Shown here: positions 8,544-15,853 of the stretch, in pieces
How positions within the stretch are numbered: position 1 is the stretch's first letter
Layout: each line of letters begins with the position of its first letter
Origin: Streptomyces sp. CG 926
GTDB lineage: Bacteria > Actinomycetota > Actinomycetes > Streptomycetales > Streptomycetaceae
Assembly: GCF_003148825.1 (NCBI RefSeq)
Contig: NZ_QGGZ01000005.1
Span: 248,001-312,000 of the forward strand
Direction: 5' to 3'
DNA: 64,000 nt
Translations under genes and position numbers: made by a program
Notes under the pieces: model-generated
The model's input: only the letters and a program-made list of their open reading frames with translations
Database searches by the model: none
Told to the model about the DNA's origin: nothing

Positions 8544-9818
8544 GTGGACTTCAGCTTCGGGGCCGAGGACGAGGAGCTGCGCGGGCACGCCCGGGCGTGG
8601 CTGTCGGAGCACCTCGTGGGCCCGTACGCGCAGGCCGTCGGTCTCGGCGGGCCGGGCAGCGAGCACGAAGGGGCCGAGGTGCGGCGCGCGTGGGAGCGCG
8701 AGCTCGGCCGGGGCGGCTGGATCGGGCAGGGCTGGGAGGCCGACGGGTGGGGCAACCGGCGGCTGTCCCTGACCGGCCAGGTGGTGTGGGCCGAGGAGTA
8801 CGCGGCCCTGCGCGCGCCCGGTCGGGTCGGCCACATCGGCGAGAACCTCCTCGCCCCGACTCTCATCGCCCACGGGTCGCCCGAGCAGCAGGGCCGCTTC
8901 CTGCCCGGCATCGCGAGCGGCGAGGAACTGTGGTGTCAGGGCTACAGCGAGCCGGACGCCGGGTCCGACCTCGCGGGGATCCGGACGGCCGCGGTACGGG
9001 ACCCGGCCGACGGGCTGTACCGGGTGACCGGCCAGAAGATCTGGACCTCGCTCGCCCACGACGCCGACTGGTGCTTCGTCCTGGCCCGTACCGAGCCCGG
9101 CTCGCGCCGCCACCGCGGGCTGTCCTTCCTGCTCGTACGCATGGACCAGCCCGGCCGCGTCGAGGTGCGGCCGATCCGGCAGATGTCGGGCACGAGCGAG
9201 TTCAACGAGGTGTTCTTCGACGGGGCGGTCGCGGCGGAGGTCGTCGGCGCCGAGGGCGACGGCTGGACCGTGGCCATGAGCCTGCTCGCCCTGGAGCGGG
9301 GGGTCTCGACCCTGGTCCAGCAGATCGGGTTCGCGGCGGAACTGGAGCGCGTACTGGCGTCGTACGCGGCGCGGGCCGCCTCGGGCGCCGGGGACCCCGC
9401 CCTGCGGGAGCGCCTCGTCCGCCAGTGGGCCGAGCTGCGCACGATGCGGTGGAACGCGCTGCGCACCCTCGGCGCCGCGGACGGCCCGAGCGGTGCGGGC
9501 GGCTCCGGCGGCCCGCGCGGCGCGGGTGGCGCGGGTGGCCCGCGCGATGCGGTGGACGTGGGCGCGCCCAGTGTGGCCAAGCTGCTGTGGGGCGGCTGGC
9601 ACCGGCGACTCGGGGAGCTGGCGGTGGAGGTCCGCGGCGCGGCGGCCACGGCCGGGCCGGCGCTCTGGGCGCCCGGGGTCCCGTACGAGTACGGACTCGA
9701 CGAGGAGCAGCGCCTGTTCCTGTTCACCCGTGCCGACACCATCTACGGCGGCTCGGACGAGATCCAGCGGAACATCATCGCCGAGCGCGTGCTCGGCCTG
9801 CCTAAGGAGCCCAGGTGA
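8544..9818 (+). CDS. Acyl-CoA dehydrogenase
   Basis: A 424-aa acyl-CoA dehydrogenase-family flavoprotein. It shows [35 protein letters not shown] and the C-terminal [20 protein letters not shown] Gly/Ala-rich insert ([17 protein letters not shown], about 315-331) in the C-terminal helical domain looks like repeat slippage and is not normal for the family. It starts at GTG 8544 after a 48-bp gap, and its TGA overlaps the GTG of the alcohol dehydrogenase by 4 bp, so the two are probably translated together. Confidence 0.92.
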   Translation: MDFSFGAEDEELRGHARAWLSEHLVGPYAQAVGLGGPGSEHEGAEVRRAWERELGRGGWIGQGWEADGWGNRRLSLTGQVVWAEEYAALRAPGRVGHIGENLLAPTLIAHGSPEQQGRFLPGIASGEELWCQGYSEPDAGSDLAGIRTAAVRDPADGLYRVTGQKIWTSLAHDADWCFVLARTEPGSRRHRGLSFLLVRMDQPGRVEVRPIRQMSGTSEFNEVFFDGAVAAEVVGAEGDGWTVAMSLLALERGVSTLVQQIGFAAELERVLASYAARAASGAGDPALRERLVRQWAELRTMRWNALRTLGAADGPSGAGGSGGPRGAGGAGGPRDAVDVGAPSVAKLLWGGWHRRLGELAVEVRGAAATAGPALWAPGVPYEYGLDEEQRLFLFTRADTIYGGSDEIQRNIIAERVLGLPKEPR

Positions 9819-10882
9819 GAGGCGTCGTGTTCGACGGCAAGCAGGCCCAGGTGGTCGACGACCTGGAGATCCGGGACCCTGGGCCGGGGGAGGTGCTGGT
9901 CGCGATCGGGGCGGCCGGGCTGTGCCACAGCGACCTGTCGGTGATCGACGGGACGATCCCCTTCCCGCCGCCGGTGGTGCTCGGGCACGAGGGCGCCGGG
10001 ATCGTGGAAGCGGTGGGCCCGGGCGTCACCCACGTGGTGCCCGGCGATCACGTGGCTCTGTCCACGCTCGCGAACTGCGGGGCGTGCGCGGACTGCGACC
10101 GGGGCCGGCCGACGATGTGCCGCAAGGCGATCGGGATGCCGGGACAGCCCTTCTCCCGGGGCGGGAAGCCGCTGTTCCAGTTCGCCTCCAACTCCGCCTT
10201 CGCCGAGCGCACGATCGTCAAGGCCGTGCAGGCCGTGAAGATCCCGGCCGACATCCCGCTGACCTCGGCGGCGCTGATCGGCTGCGGGGTCCTCACGGGC
10301 GTGGGCGCGGTGCTGAACCGGGCGCGTGTGGACCGCGGTGAGAGCGTGCTCGTCATCGGCACCGGCGGCATCGGGCTGAACGTCCTGCAAGGGGCCCGGA
10401 TCGCGGGCGCCACGACGATCGTGGCGGTGGACGCGAACCCGGCGAAGGAGGCGGTGGCCCGGCAGTTCGGCGCCACCCACTTCATCGACGCTTCCGCGGT
10501 GGCCGACTCGTCGGCGGCGGTCCGCGAGATCCTGCCGACCGGCGCCGACCACGCCTTCGAGTGCGTGGGCAACGTCAAGCTGATCCGCCAGGCGATCGAC
10601 CTCCTCGACCGGCACGGGCAGGCGGTCCTGCTCGGCGTGCCGGGCTTCAAGAAGGAGGCCTCGTTCCTCGTGTCGTCCATGTACCTGGACAAGACGATCA
10701 TGGGTTGCCGGTACGGGTCCTCGCGCCCGCAGCGCGACATCGCGCTCTACGCCGAGCTCTACCGGCAGGGCAGGCTGCTCCTGGACGAGCTGGTGACGGA
10801 GGTCTACCCGGTCGAGGACTTCGCCAAGGCCGTGGACGACGCCCACCACGGGCGGGTGGCGCGCGGGGTGCTCACCTTCTGA
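9815..10882 (+). CDS. Zinc-dependent alcohol dehydrogenase
   Basis: A 355-aa medium-chain dehydrogenase. Catalytic-zinc ligand Cys37 (GLCHSD) and the GHE motif at 57-59 are present. Four structural-zinc cysteines lie at 88, 91, 94 and 102 ([15 protein letters not shown]), and the NAD-binding GTGGIGLN motif is near residue 184. The Asp after VVAV ([11 protein letters not shown]) points to NAD rather than NADP. It resembles the class III/mycothiol-dependent type by layout. It is coupled to the upstream acyl-CoA dehydrogenase by a GTGA overlap and ends the 7584-10882 unit ahead of a strong terminator. Oxidation of a pathway alcohol to aldehyde or ketone is the likely role. Confidence 0.92.
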   Translation: MRGVVFDGKQAQVVDDLEIRDPGPGEVLVAIGAAGLCHSDLSVIDGTIPFPPPVVLGHEGAGIVEAVGPGVTHVVPGDHVALSTLANCGACADCDRGRPTMCRKAIGMPGQPFSRGGKPLFQFASNSAFAERTIVKAVQAVKIPADIPLTSAALIGCGVLTGVGAVLNRARVDRGESVLVIGTGGIGLNVLQGARIAGATTIVAVDANPAKEAVARQFGATHFIDASAVADSSAAVREILPTGADHAFECVGNVKLIRQAIDLLDRHGQAVLLGVPGFKKEASFLVSSMYLDKTIMGCRYGSSRPQRDIALYAELYRQGRLLLDELVTEVYPVEDFAKAVDDAHHGRVARGVLTF

Positions 10883-10901
10883 CCTGCCCGCGCAAACGGC
10901 T

Positions 10902-10945
10902 CGGCTCCCCCGCCGACGGGATCGAACCCGTCGGCGGAGGAGCCG
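10902..10945. terminator. Strong bidirectional hairpin terminator
   Basis: Nineteen-base arms (10902-10920 and 10927-10945) with one mismatch and a 6-base loop ATCGAA. It lies between the convergent alcohol dehydrogenase and D,D-carboxypeptidase genes. Confidence 0.85.
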
Positions 10946-10953
10946 TGAACATC

Positions 10954-11072
10954 GACCGGGGGACCGGGGGACCGGGGGACCGGGGGACCGGGCGACCGGG
11001 CGAACGCGCGAACGCGCGACCCTCGGTCGGGTCGATCGGTCAGCTGATCAGCCGATCAGCCGATCAGCAGGT
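10954..11072. repeat. Short tandem repeats after the terminator
   Basis: Repeated GACCGGGGG units (10954-11000), then GAACGCGC units, then CCGATCAG units up to the carboxypeptidase stop. Simple slippage-type repeats with no evident function. Confidence 0.7.
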
Positions 11073-11079
11073 CGCACGA

Positions 11080-12012
11080 TCAGTCGAGGACGTCCGGGAT
11101 CGGGTCGGTGTTGCCGCGCTGCAGCGCCGCCCCGGAGCCCGCGGTCGAACCGAGCGCCCAGTCCATGAGCTTCATCGCGTCCGCGTAGCGCTCCTCGTCG
11201 TTCAGCAGGACACCGATGACGGTCTTGCCGTTACGGGTCGCCGAGTAGACGAGGCACTTGCCCGCGGCGGTGCCGGTGCCGGTCTTGACACCGGTCGCAC
11301 CCGGGTACGCGTAGCCGGTGGGGCGCTCGCGGATCAGCAGGTTGCTGTTGCCCCACGTGGCGTCGGTCGAGGTGCCGCCCGTGCTGTAGGTCGTCGCCGC
11401 CACGATCTTCGGGAAGGCGACGCCCGACATGGCGTACTTGGTGAGCTTCGCCATGTCGCGGGCGGTGGTGAGGTTGTTGCCGGTCGGCGAGATGCCGTCG
11501 AAGGAGTCGTAGACGGTCTTGGTCATGCCCAGCGCCTTCGCCTTGGCGTTCATCTGCGCGATGAAGTCCGCCGTGCGGGCCTGGGTGGTCGCGCCCTTGC
11601 CGAAGGTGTCGGCGAGCGCGTAGGCCGCGTCGCAGCCCGACGGGAGCATCAGGCCGTAGAGCAGCTGGCGGACCGTCGGGGTGGAACCCACCTTCAGGTG
11701 GGCCGAGCTGGCGCCCTCGCGGACGACGTAGTCCGCGTACTCCTGCTTGATGGTGACCTTCTGGTCGTAGTTCAGGTTGGCCGTACGCATCACGACCTGA
11801 GCGGTCATGATCTTCGTGGTGCTCGCCATCTGACGCTGGGTGTCGGCGTCCTTGCTGGTGAGCGTGGCCCCGCTGGTGCCGTCGATCAGGATCGCGCCGG
11901 CGGCGGTGACGGGAGGCGCGGCGACCGGGGCCGCCGACGAGGTCGGCGAAGCGGCCACCAGGAAGGCCCCCGTGGCGACCGTGACGGCGATGGCGCCGCG
12001 CGTGCGGCGCAT
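11080..12012 (-). CDS. D-alanyl-D-alanine carboxypeptidase (secreted low-molecular-weight PBP)
   Basis: A 310-aa serine D,D-peptidase of the S11 family that trims pentapeptide side chains of peptidoglycan. The signal peptide is RGAIAVTVATGAFLVAASPTSSAA. The three active-site motifs are present: SxxK as ASTTKIM, SxN as SGC in LMLPSGCDAAYAL, and KTG in GVKTGTGTAAGK. The ATG at 12012 is used; a TTG 15 bases upstream with GGGGA before it is an alternative. It stands alone, lacks the operator palindrome and is a conserved cell-wall gene, not part of the regulon. Confidence 0.9.
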   Translation of the reverse strand: MRRTRGAIAVTVATGAFLVAASPTSSAAPVAAPPVTAAGAILIDGTSGATLTSKDADTQRQMASTTKIMTAQVVMRTANLNYDQKVTIKQEYADYVVREGASSAHLKVGSTPTVRQLLYGLMLPSGCDAAYALADTFGKGATTQARTADFIAQMNAKAKALGMTKTVYDSFDGISPTGNNLTTARDMAKLTKYAMSGVAFPKIVAATTYSTGGTSTDATWGNSNLLIRERPTGYAYPGATGVKTGTGTAAGKCLVYSATRNGKTVIGVLLNDEERYADAMKLMDWALGSTAGSGAALQRGNTDPIPDVLD

Positions 12013-12184
12013 CAGGTTGAGTATCAAATCGAATCCCCGCGTATCAGAAGAAGTCCGACGGGGTCGGAACGCCTGAGTGGTCCGCCCCCATGGGGAGCTT
12101 ACGCAGCGGATCCGACACCCGGATCTCGAAGTGCCCTGGCGGGGGCGGCGAGTCGAGCGTTCGGCCTGCTCGCCGGGGGCGCCG

Positions 12185-12802
12185 TCAGTCGGCGAGGCGT
12201 CCGAAGCGGCCCTTGTGGAAGAGGAGCGGTTCGCCCTCGCCGGCTGCACCCATGGCCACCACGCGGCCCACCACGATGAGGTGGTCCCCACCGGTGTGGA
12301 CGGCCTGGATCCGGCAGTCGATCCAGGCGGGCACGGCGTCGAGCTGCGGTGATCCTGTGACGGGGGCGGGGGTGTGGGTCACCCCGGCGAACTTGTCGGC
12401 GCCGCTGACGGCGAAGGACCGGCACAGCTCACCCTGTTCGGCGCCGAGGATGTTCACGCAGAACACCCCGGCGCGGGCGATCCGCGGCCAGGTCGTCGAC
12501 GTACGGGCCACCATGAAGGTGACCAGGGGCGGGTCGAGGGACAGCGAGGCGAAGGACTGGCAGGCGAAGCCGGCCGGGCCCTCCTCGGCCTCGCCGGGCG
12601 GCGCGGTGATGACGGTGACCCCGCTGGCGAAGTTCCCCAGGACGGCCCGGAACTCGGCGGGGGACACCGGCGCGCGCTCGTCCTCGCCGACGGCCCTCAG
12701 GTCGGGACGCGGCAGGGCGTCGACGGACTCGGGTTCCCGCTGCGCCGAGGCGGAGGTGGGGGAGCCGACTGACCTGAGGTATCGGACGACGGTGGCCGCC
12801 AT
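12185..12802 (-). CDS. Flavin reductase-like protein (two-component monooxygenase reductase)
   Basis: A 205-aa protein of the flavin-reductase-like, FMN-binding split-barrel family (HpaC/HsaB type). Diagnostic segments are FRAVLGNFASGVTVIT, GFACQSFASLSLDPPLVTFMV, GVFCVNILGAEQ and CRIQAVHTGGDHLIVVGRV. Such proteins supply FMNH2 or FADH2 to a separate oxygenase. No oxygenase is adjacent; the luciferase-like protein at 60171 is a candidate partner under the same operator. The ATG at 12802 is chosen because GGGA lies upstream; 12817 is possible. An operator lies 33 bp upstream. Confidence 0.87.
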   Translation of the reverse strand: MAATVVRYLRSVGSPTSASAQREPESVDALPRPDLRAVGEDERAPVSPAEFRAVLGNFASGVTVITAPPGEAEEGPAGFACQSFASLSLDPPLVTFMVARTSTTWPRIARAGVFCVNILGAEQGELCRSFAVSGADKFAGVTHTPAPVTGSPQLDAVPAWIDCRIQAVHTGGDHLIVVGRVVAMGAAGEGEPLLFHKGRFGRLAD

Positions 12803-12834
12803 CCCTGCATGTCCCATCACACCGACGATTGAAG

Positions 12835-12849
12835 CTGACGGTTCGTCAG
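12835..12849. promoter_or_regulatory. TetR-type operator, copy 4
   Basis: CTGACGGTTCGTCAG, a near-perfect palindrome identical to the copy at 45322, upstream of the flavin reductase gene. Confidence 0.87.
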
Positions 12850-12880
12850 ATAGGAAGGGGTGAGGGGGTGGACGCGTTAT

Positions 12881-12893
12881 TTGAACATGTTCA
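12881..12893. promoter_or_regulatory. TTGAAC-type palindromic operator, distal copy
   Basis: TTGAACATGTTCA contains the perfect 12-bp palindrome TGAACATGTTCA. It is a different motif from the CTGAC regulon and is paired with the copy at 12924; centres are 43 bp apart. Confidence 0.6.
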
Positions 12894-12923
12894 GGATGTG
12901 TGTAGAGTCCCGACCCAAGAGTC

Positions 12924-12936
12924 TTGAACGCGTTCA
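12924..12936. promoter_or_regulatory. TTGAAC-type palindromic operator, proximal copy
   Basis: TTGAACGCGTTCA contains the perfect 12-bp palindrome TGAACGCGTTCA, directly upstream of the membrane protein gene at 12956. The spacing to the distal copy is about four helical turns, suiting two dimers on one DNA face. Confidence 0.6.
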
Positions 12937-12955
12937 GATGGGGTGGGTGGGCAGA

Positions 12956-13840
12956 ATGGTGCAGGTGACACAGCCGATGCCACGGGCGGCGAACCGCGGC
13001 TGGTGGGCGTCGGCGCCCGGCGCGGAAGGGGTCTTCGCCGGGCAGCTGCTGATCGGACTGGCCCTGATGGTCGTGTGGTCCGATCCCGACGACGGCTTCG
13101 AACTCACCACCCGGGGGAACGACCTGTTCATCCTCGTCGTCTCGGGAGCCGTGGCGATCCCCGCGCTGCTGCTGGTGATCGCCATCGTGCACTCCTTCGT
13201 CTTCACCCGCCCGGCCCTCGCCCTGGCCCGCAGGACGGGCGAGGTCGCCGCCGCACCCGCCTGGCTCCTCGGCGTGTCGACGGCCTGCGCCCTGCTCCTG
13301 CACCTCTCGGGGTTCTCGTTCCTCGACTCCCTGGTCTGGATCGCGGGCGTCGGCGTACTCCCCCTGCTGGTGGCGGGCCTGGCGCTGCGCACCACCCGAT
13401 CGTGCGGCTTCGTCGCGACCGTGGCGTACGCCGTCTCCGGCGCGCTCGCGCTGACCGCCCTGATCGGCGTGCCGTTGCTGACCGACGGGACGTCGACCCA
13501 CGGCTACGGGCTGCCGGGCGGGCTGCGGCAGCCGGCCTACACCGGCACCTGGAGCGGTGTGGGCGGCGGGACGGTCCTGCTCCGGGAGGGCGGCGAACTC
13601 ACCGTCGAGGACATCCCGGTCGGCCGACCCGACGGCTCCGCGGCGCATTGCACCGCCTCGGGCACCTGGCGGGAACGGCCGGCCGACCCGGTCCTGGACC
13701 GGCGGGCCGGGGTGGACATGACCGTCGACGGCTGCCCCGGCTGGGAGCCGCAGTGGCAGGAGGACCGGTCCGGGGTCCGCCCCGAGCTCCACCCCGTCGG
13801 CAACCCGGGCGCCGGTTCCATGCGCCCCATGTGGCGCTGA
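12956..13840 (+). CDS. Membrane protein with extracellular C-terminal domain, function unknown
   Basis: A 294-aa protein not matched to a named family. It has four predicted membrane helices (about AEGVFAGQLLIGLALMVVW, LFILVVSGAVAIPALLLVIA, APAWLLGVSTACALLLHL, SLVWIAGVGVLPLLVAGLAL) and a fifth near VAYAVSGALALTALIGVPLL. A soluble domain follows, starting YTGTWSGVGGGTVLLREGG with two cysteines. Domains of this GTW-x-G type occur in many Streptomyces surface proteins. The ATG at 12956 is uncertain; 12938 is in frame but would put the start two bases after the TTGAAC operator. Two such operators suggest control by a separate regulator. Confidence 0.7.
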   Translation: MVQVTQPMPRAANRGWWASAPGAEGVFAGQLLIGLALMVVWSDPDDGFELTTRGNDLFILVVSGAVAIPALLLVIAIVHSFVFTRPALALARRTGEVAAAPAWLLGVSTACALLLHLSGFSFLDSLVWIAGVGVLPLLVAGLALRTTRSCGFVATVAYAVSGALALTALIGVPLLTDGTSTHGYGLPGGLRQPAYTGTWSGVGGGTVLLREGGELTVEDIPVGRPDGSAAHCTASGTWRERPADPVLDRRAGVDMTVDGCPGWEPQWQEDRSGVRPELHPVGNPGAGSMRPMWR

Positions 13841-13855
13841 GGCCCGCCGGACGTC

Positions 13856-13950
13856 CTGGTCTCCCGCCGGTCCTGCCGGTCCCGCCGGTCCCGCCGATCC
13901 CTCTGATCCCGCCGGTCCTGCCGGTCCTGCCGGTCCCGCCGGTCCCCTTC
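13856..13950. repeat. Tandem CCGGTCCTG/CCGGTCCCG repeats
   Basis: About ten imperfect 9-bp units (CCGGTCCTG, CCGGTCCCG, CCGATCCCT) in a row after the membrane protein stop. No gene or hairpin is evident; simple expansion is the likely origin. Confidence 0.75.
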
Positions 13951-14093
13951 ATCCCCCGACCGTCGTGCCGCGCCTCCCGTACACCCACACGGGTGAAACC
14001 CCCGGCCTCCGTGGGTCCGTACGCCAGGGCGCGGGTGGAGGCTCGGCATCGTGGCAGCGACCTCGTACCGCCGCCGTACCCCGGGAGGACCCC

Positions 14094-14879
14094 ATGCTCG
14101 GCACCGACTTCACCACCGGATCACCCAACTGGCTCGACCTCGGAAGCCCCGACACCGGGGCGGCCGCCGAGTTCTACAACGCCGTCCTCGGCTGGGAGTT
14201 CGTCTCCGCCGGACCCGAGGCGGGCGGGTACGGGTTCTTCCAGGTGGACGGCAAGACCGTCGCCGCGCTCGGGCCGCTCACCGAGGAGGGGGCTACGTCC
14301 GCCTGGATGCAGCACTTCATGAGCCCCGACGTCCAGGCGACGGCGAAGGCCGTCACCGCCGCGGGCGGCACGGTCCGGATGGCGCCCATGGACGTCATGG
14401 GAGAGGGCTGGCTCGCCCAGTTCACCGACCCGCAGGGCGCCCAGTTCGCCTGCTGGCAGCCGGGGAAGACCGCCGGACTCCAGCTGACCTCCGCCGAGGG
14501 CGCACTGCTGTGGACCGAGCTCCACGTGCCGGACCCCGTCGCCGTCATCGCCTTCTACGCAGGCCTGTTCGGCTGGCGCAGCGCCGAGATGCCCGCCCCC
14601 GGGATGATGTACCGGGTACTGAGCACCGCCGACGGCGACCAGCAGGACGCCTCCTTCGGCGGGGTCGCCCCCTTGATGGGCGCGGGCGAGGACGAGCGGG
14701 CGCGCTGGGTGCCGTACTTCATGGCATCGGACGTCGACGCGACCGTCGCGGCGGCCAGGGCGAACGGCGGATCGGTGATCATGCCGCCCACCGACCTCCC
14801 GGAGGTCGGGCGGATGGCATGGCTCGCCGACCCGGCCGGAGCGGTGTTCGCGTTGCTCAAGCCCGACCCGCAGATGTAG
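14094..14879 (+). CDS. VOC-family protein with two glyoxalase-fold domains
   Basis: A 261-aa protein of two tandem vicinal-oxygen-chelate domains: the first from SPNWLDLGSPDTGAAAEFYNAVLGW to GAQFACWQPG, the second from LLWTELHVPDPVAVIAFYAGLFGW to AGAVFALLKPD. This two-domain layout is common in Streptomyces and is often called hydroxylase or 27-kDa antigen-like; a catalytic role is not established. The ATG at 14094 has GGGAGG upstream. It is a paralogue of the gene at 30945. No operator palindrome precedes it. Confidence 0.87.
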   Translation: MLGTDFTTGSPNWLDLGSPDTGAAAEFYNAVLGWEFVSAGPEAGGYGFFQVDGKTVAALGPLTEEGATSAWMQHFMSPDVQATAKAVTAAGGTVRMAPMDVMGEGWLAQFTDPQGAQFACWQPGKTAGLQLTSAEGALLWTELHVPDPVAVIAFYAGLFGWRSAEMPAPGMMYRVLSTADGDQQDASFGGVAPLMGAGEDERARWVPYFMASDVDATVAAARANGGSVIMPPTDLPEVGRMAWLADPAGAVFALLKPDPQM

Positions 14880-14900
14880 CCGGCGGTCAGCAGTCAGCAG

Positions 14901-15704
14901 TCAGCGGCCGAGGTACTTGGGCGTGCGGCGCTCCACGAAGCTCGCCACACCCTCGTTCGCGTCGGCGGTGGTCATGTTGATCTCCTGAGCGGTGGCCTCG
15001 GCGGCGAGCGCGGCCGCCCGGTCGCCGTCCAAGGAGGCGTTGACCAGCTGCTTGGTCATGGCCAGCGCCCGGGTGGGCCCCTGGGCGAGCCGCTCGGCCC
15101 ACTCCCGGGCCGTCGCCTCCAGCTCCTCGGCCGGAACCACCCGGTTGACCAGGCCCAGGCGCTCGGCCTCGGCGGCCGGGACGGCGTCACCGAAGAACAT
15201 CAGCTCCTTGGCCTTCTGCGGGCCGATCAGCCGGGGCAGCAGATACGCGCCCCCGCCGTCGGGGACCAGGCCGCGGCGCACGAACACCTCGATGAAACGC
15301 GCCGGTTCGGCGGCGATCACGAGGTCGCAGGCGAGGGCGAGGTGCGCGCCGATACCGGCGGCCGTGCCGTTGACGGCGGCGAGGACGGGCTTCTCGCAGT
15401 CGAGCACGGCGGTGATCAGGCGCTGCGCGCCGAGCCGGATCATCCGGGCGACGTCCCCGGCGACGCGCTCGCCGGCGGGGGCGCTCCCGCCTCGCAGGTC
15501 GGCGCCCGCGCAGAAGCCCTTGCCGGTGGCGGTGAGGACGACCGCGCGGACCGCGGGGTCGGCGGAGGCCTCGCCGAGCAGCGCGATGACGCGTTCGCGC
15601 TGGTCCCAGGTGACGGCGTTCATCGCCTCGGGGCGGTTGAGGGTGATCCAGGCGACGCCGTTGTCGATGCGGTGGAGGACGGTGTCCTCGGGGGCGGTGG
15701 CCAA
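14901..15704 (-). CDS. Enoyl-CoA hydratase/isomerase
   Basis: A 267-aa crotonase-family enzyme. The CoA-binding and oxyanion-hole segments GKGFCAGADLRGG and AAVNGTAAGIGAHLALACDLVIA are clear, and the catalytic region reads FIEVFVRRGLVPDGGGAYLLPRLIG, with Asp in place of the second Glu as in isomerase/hydratase variants. The TTG at 15704 with GGGAG seven bases upstream is the best start; there is no suitable ATG. It lies 150 bp downstream of the CoA ligase at 15854 on the same strand and is probably read from the double operator at 18135/18159, although a repeat element intervenes. Confidence 0.88.
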   Translation of the reverse strand: MATAPEDTVLHRIDNGVAWITLNRPEAMNAVTWDQRERVIALLGEASADPAVRAVVLTATGKGFCAGADLRGGSAPAGERVAGDVARMIRLGAQRLITAVLDCEKPVLAAVNGTAAGIGAHLALACDLVIAAEPARFIEVFVRRGLVPDGGGAYLLPRLIGPQKAKELMFFGDAVPAAEAERLGLVNRVVPAEELEATAREWAERLAQGPTRALAMTKQLVNASLDGDRAAALAAEATAQEINMTTADANEGVASFVERRTPKYLGR

Positions 15705-15753
15705 GGGGAGCTCCCGTTCGGAGGTGGTCGGGTGCGGTGGGTGTGGCGCGTGC

Positions 15754-15836
15754 GGCGCCGTTGCGGGGGCGCCGCCCCCGAGCCCCGCGCCTCGAACGAT
15801 GGCGAGGCGCGGGTCCGGGCGGAGCCCGGCAACGGC
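15754..15836. repeat. Degenerate GC-rich intergenic inverted repeat
   Basis: A mirrored element: GTTGCGGGGGCGCCGCCCC... against ...GGGCGGAGCCCGGCAAC, with CCGCGCCTCG and CGAGGCGCGG inside. It is the same type as the copy at 61384-61503. It can form a long hairpin between the ligase and the hydratase genes. Confidence 0.65.
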
Positions 15837-15853
15837 GGCGGCGCCCACCGGGG

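Noticed and set aside
14886..14903. Operator-like GTCAGCAGTCAGCAGTCAGC
   Set aside because: It is a direct repeat of CAGTCAG, not an inverted repeat, and lies at the 3' end of a gene.
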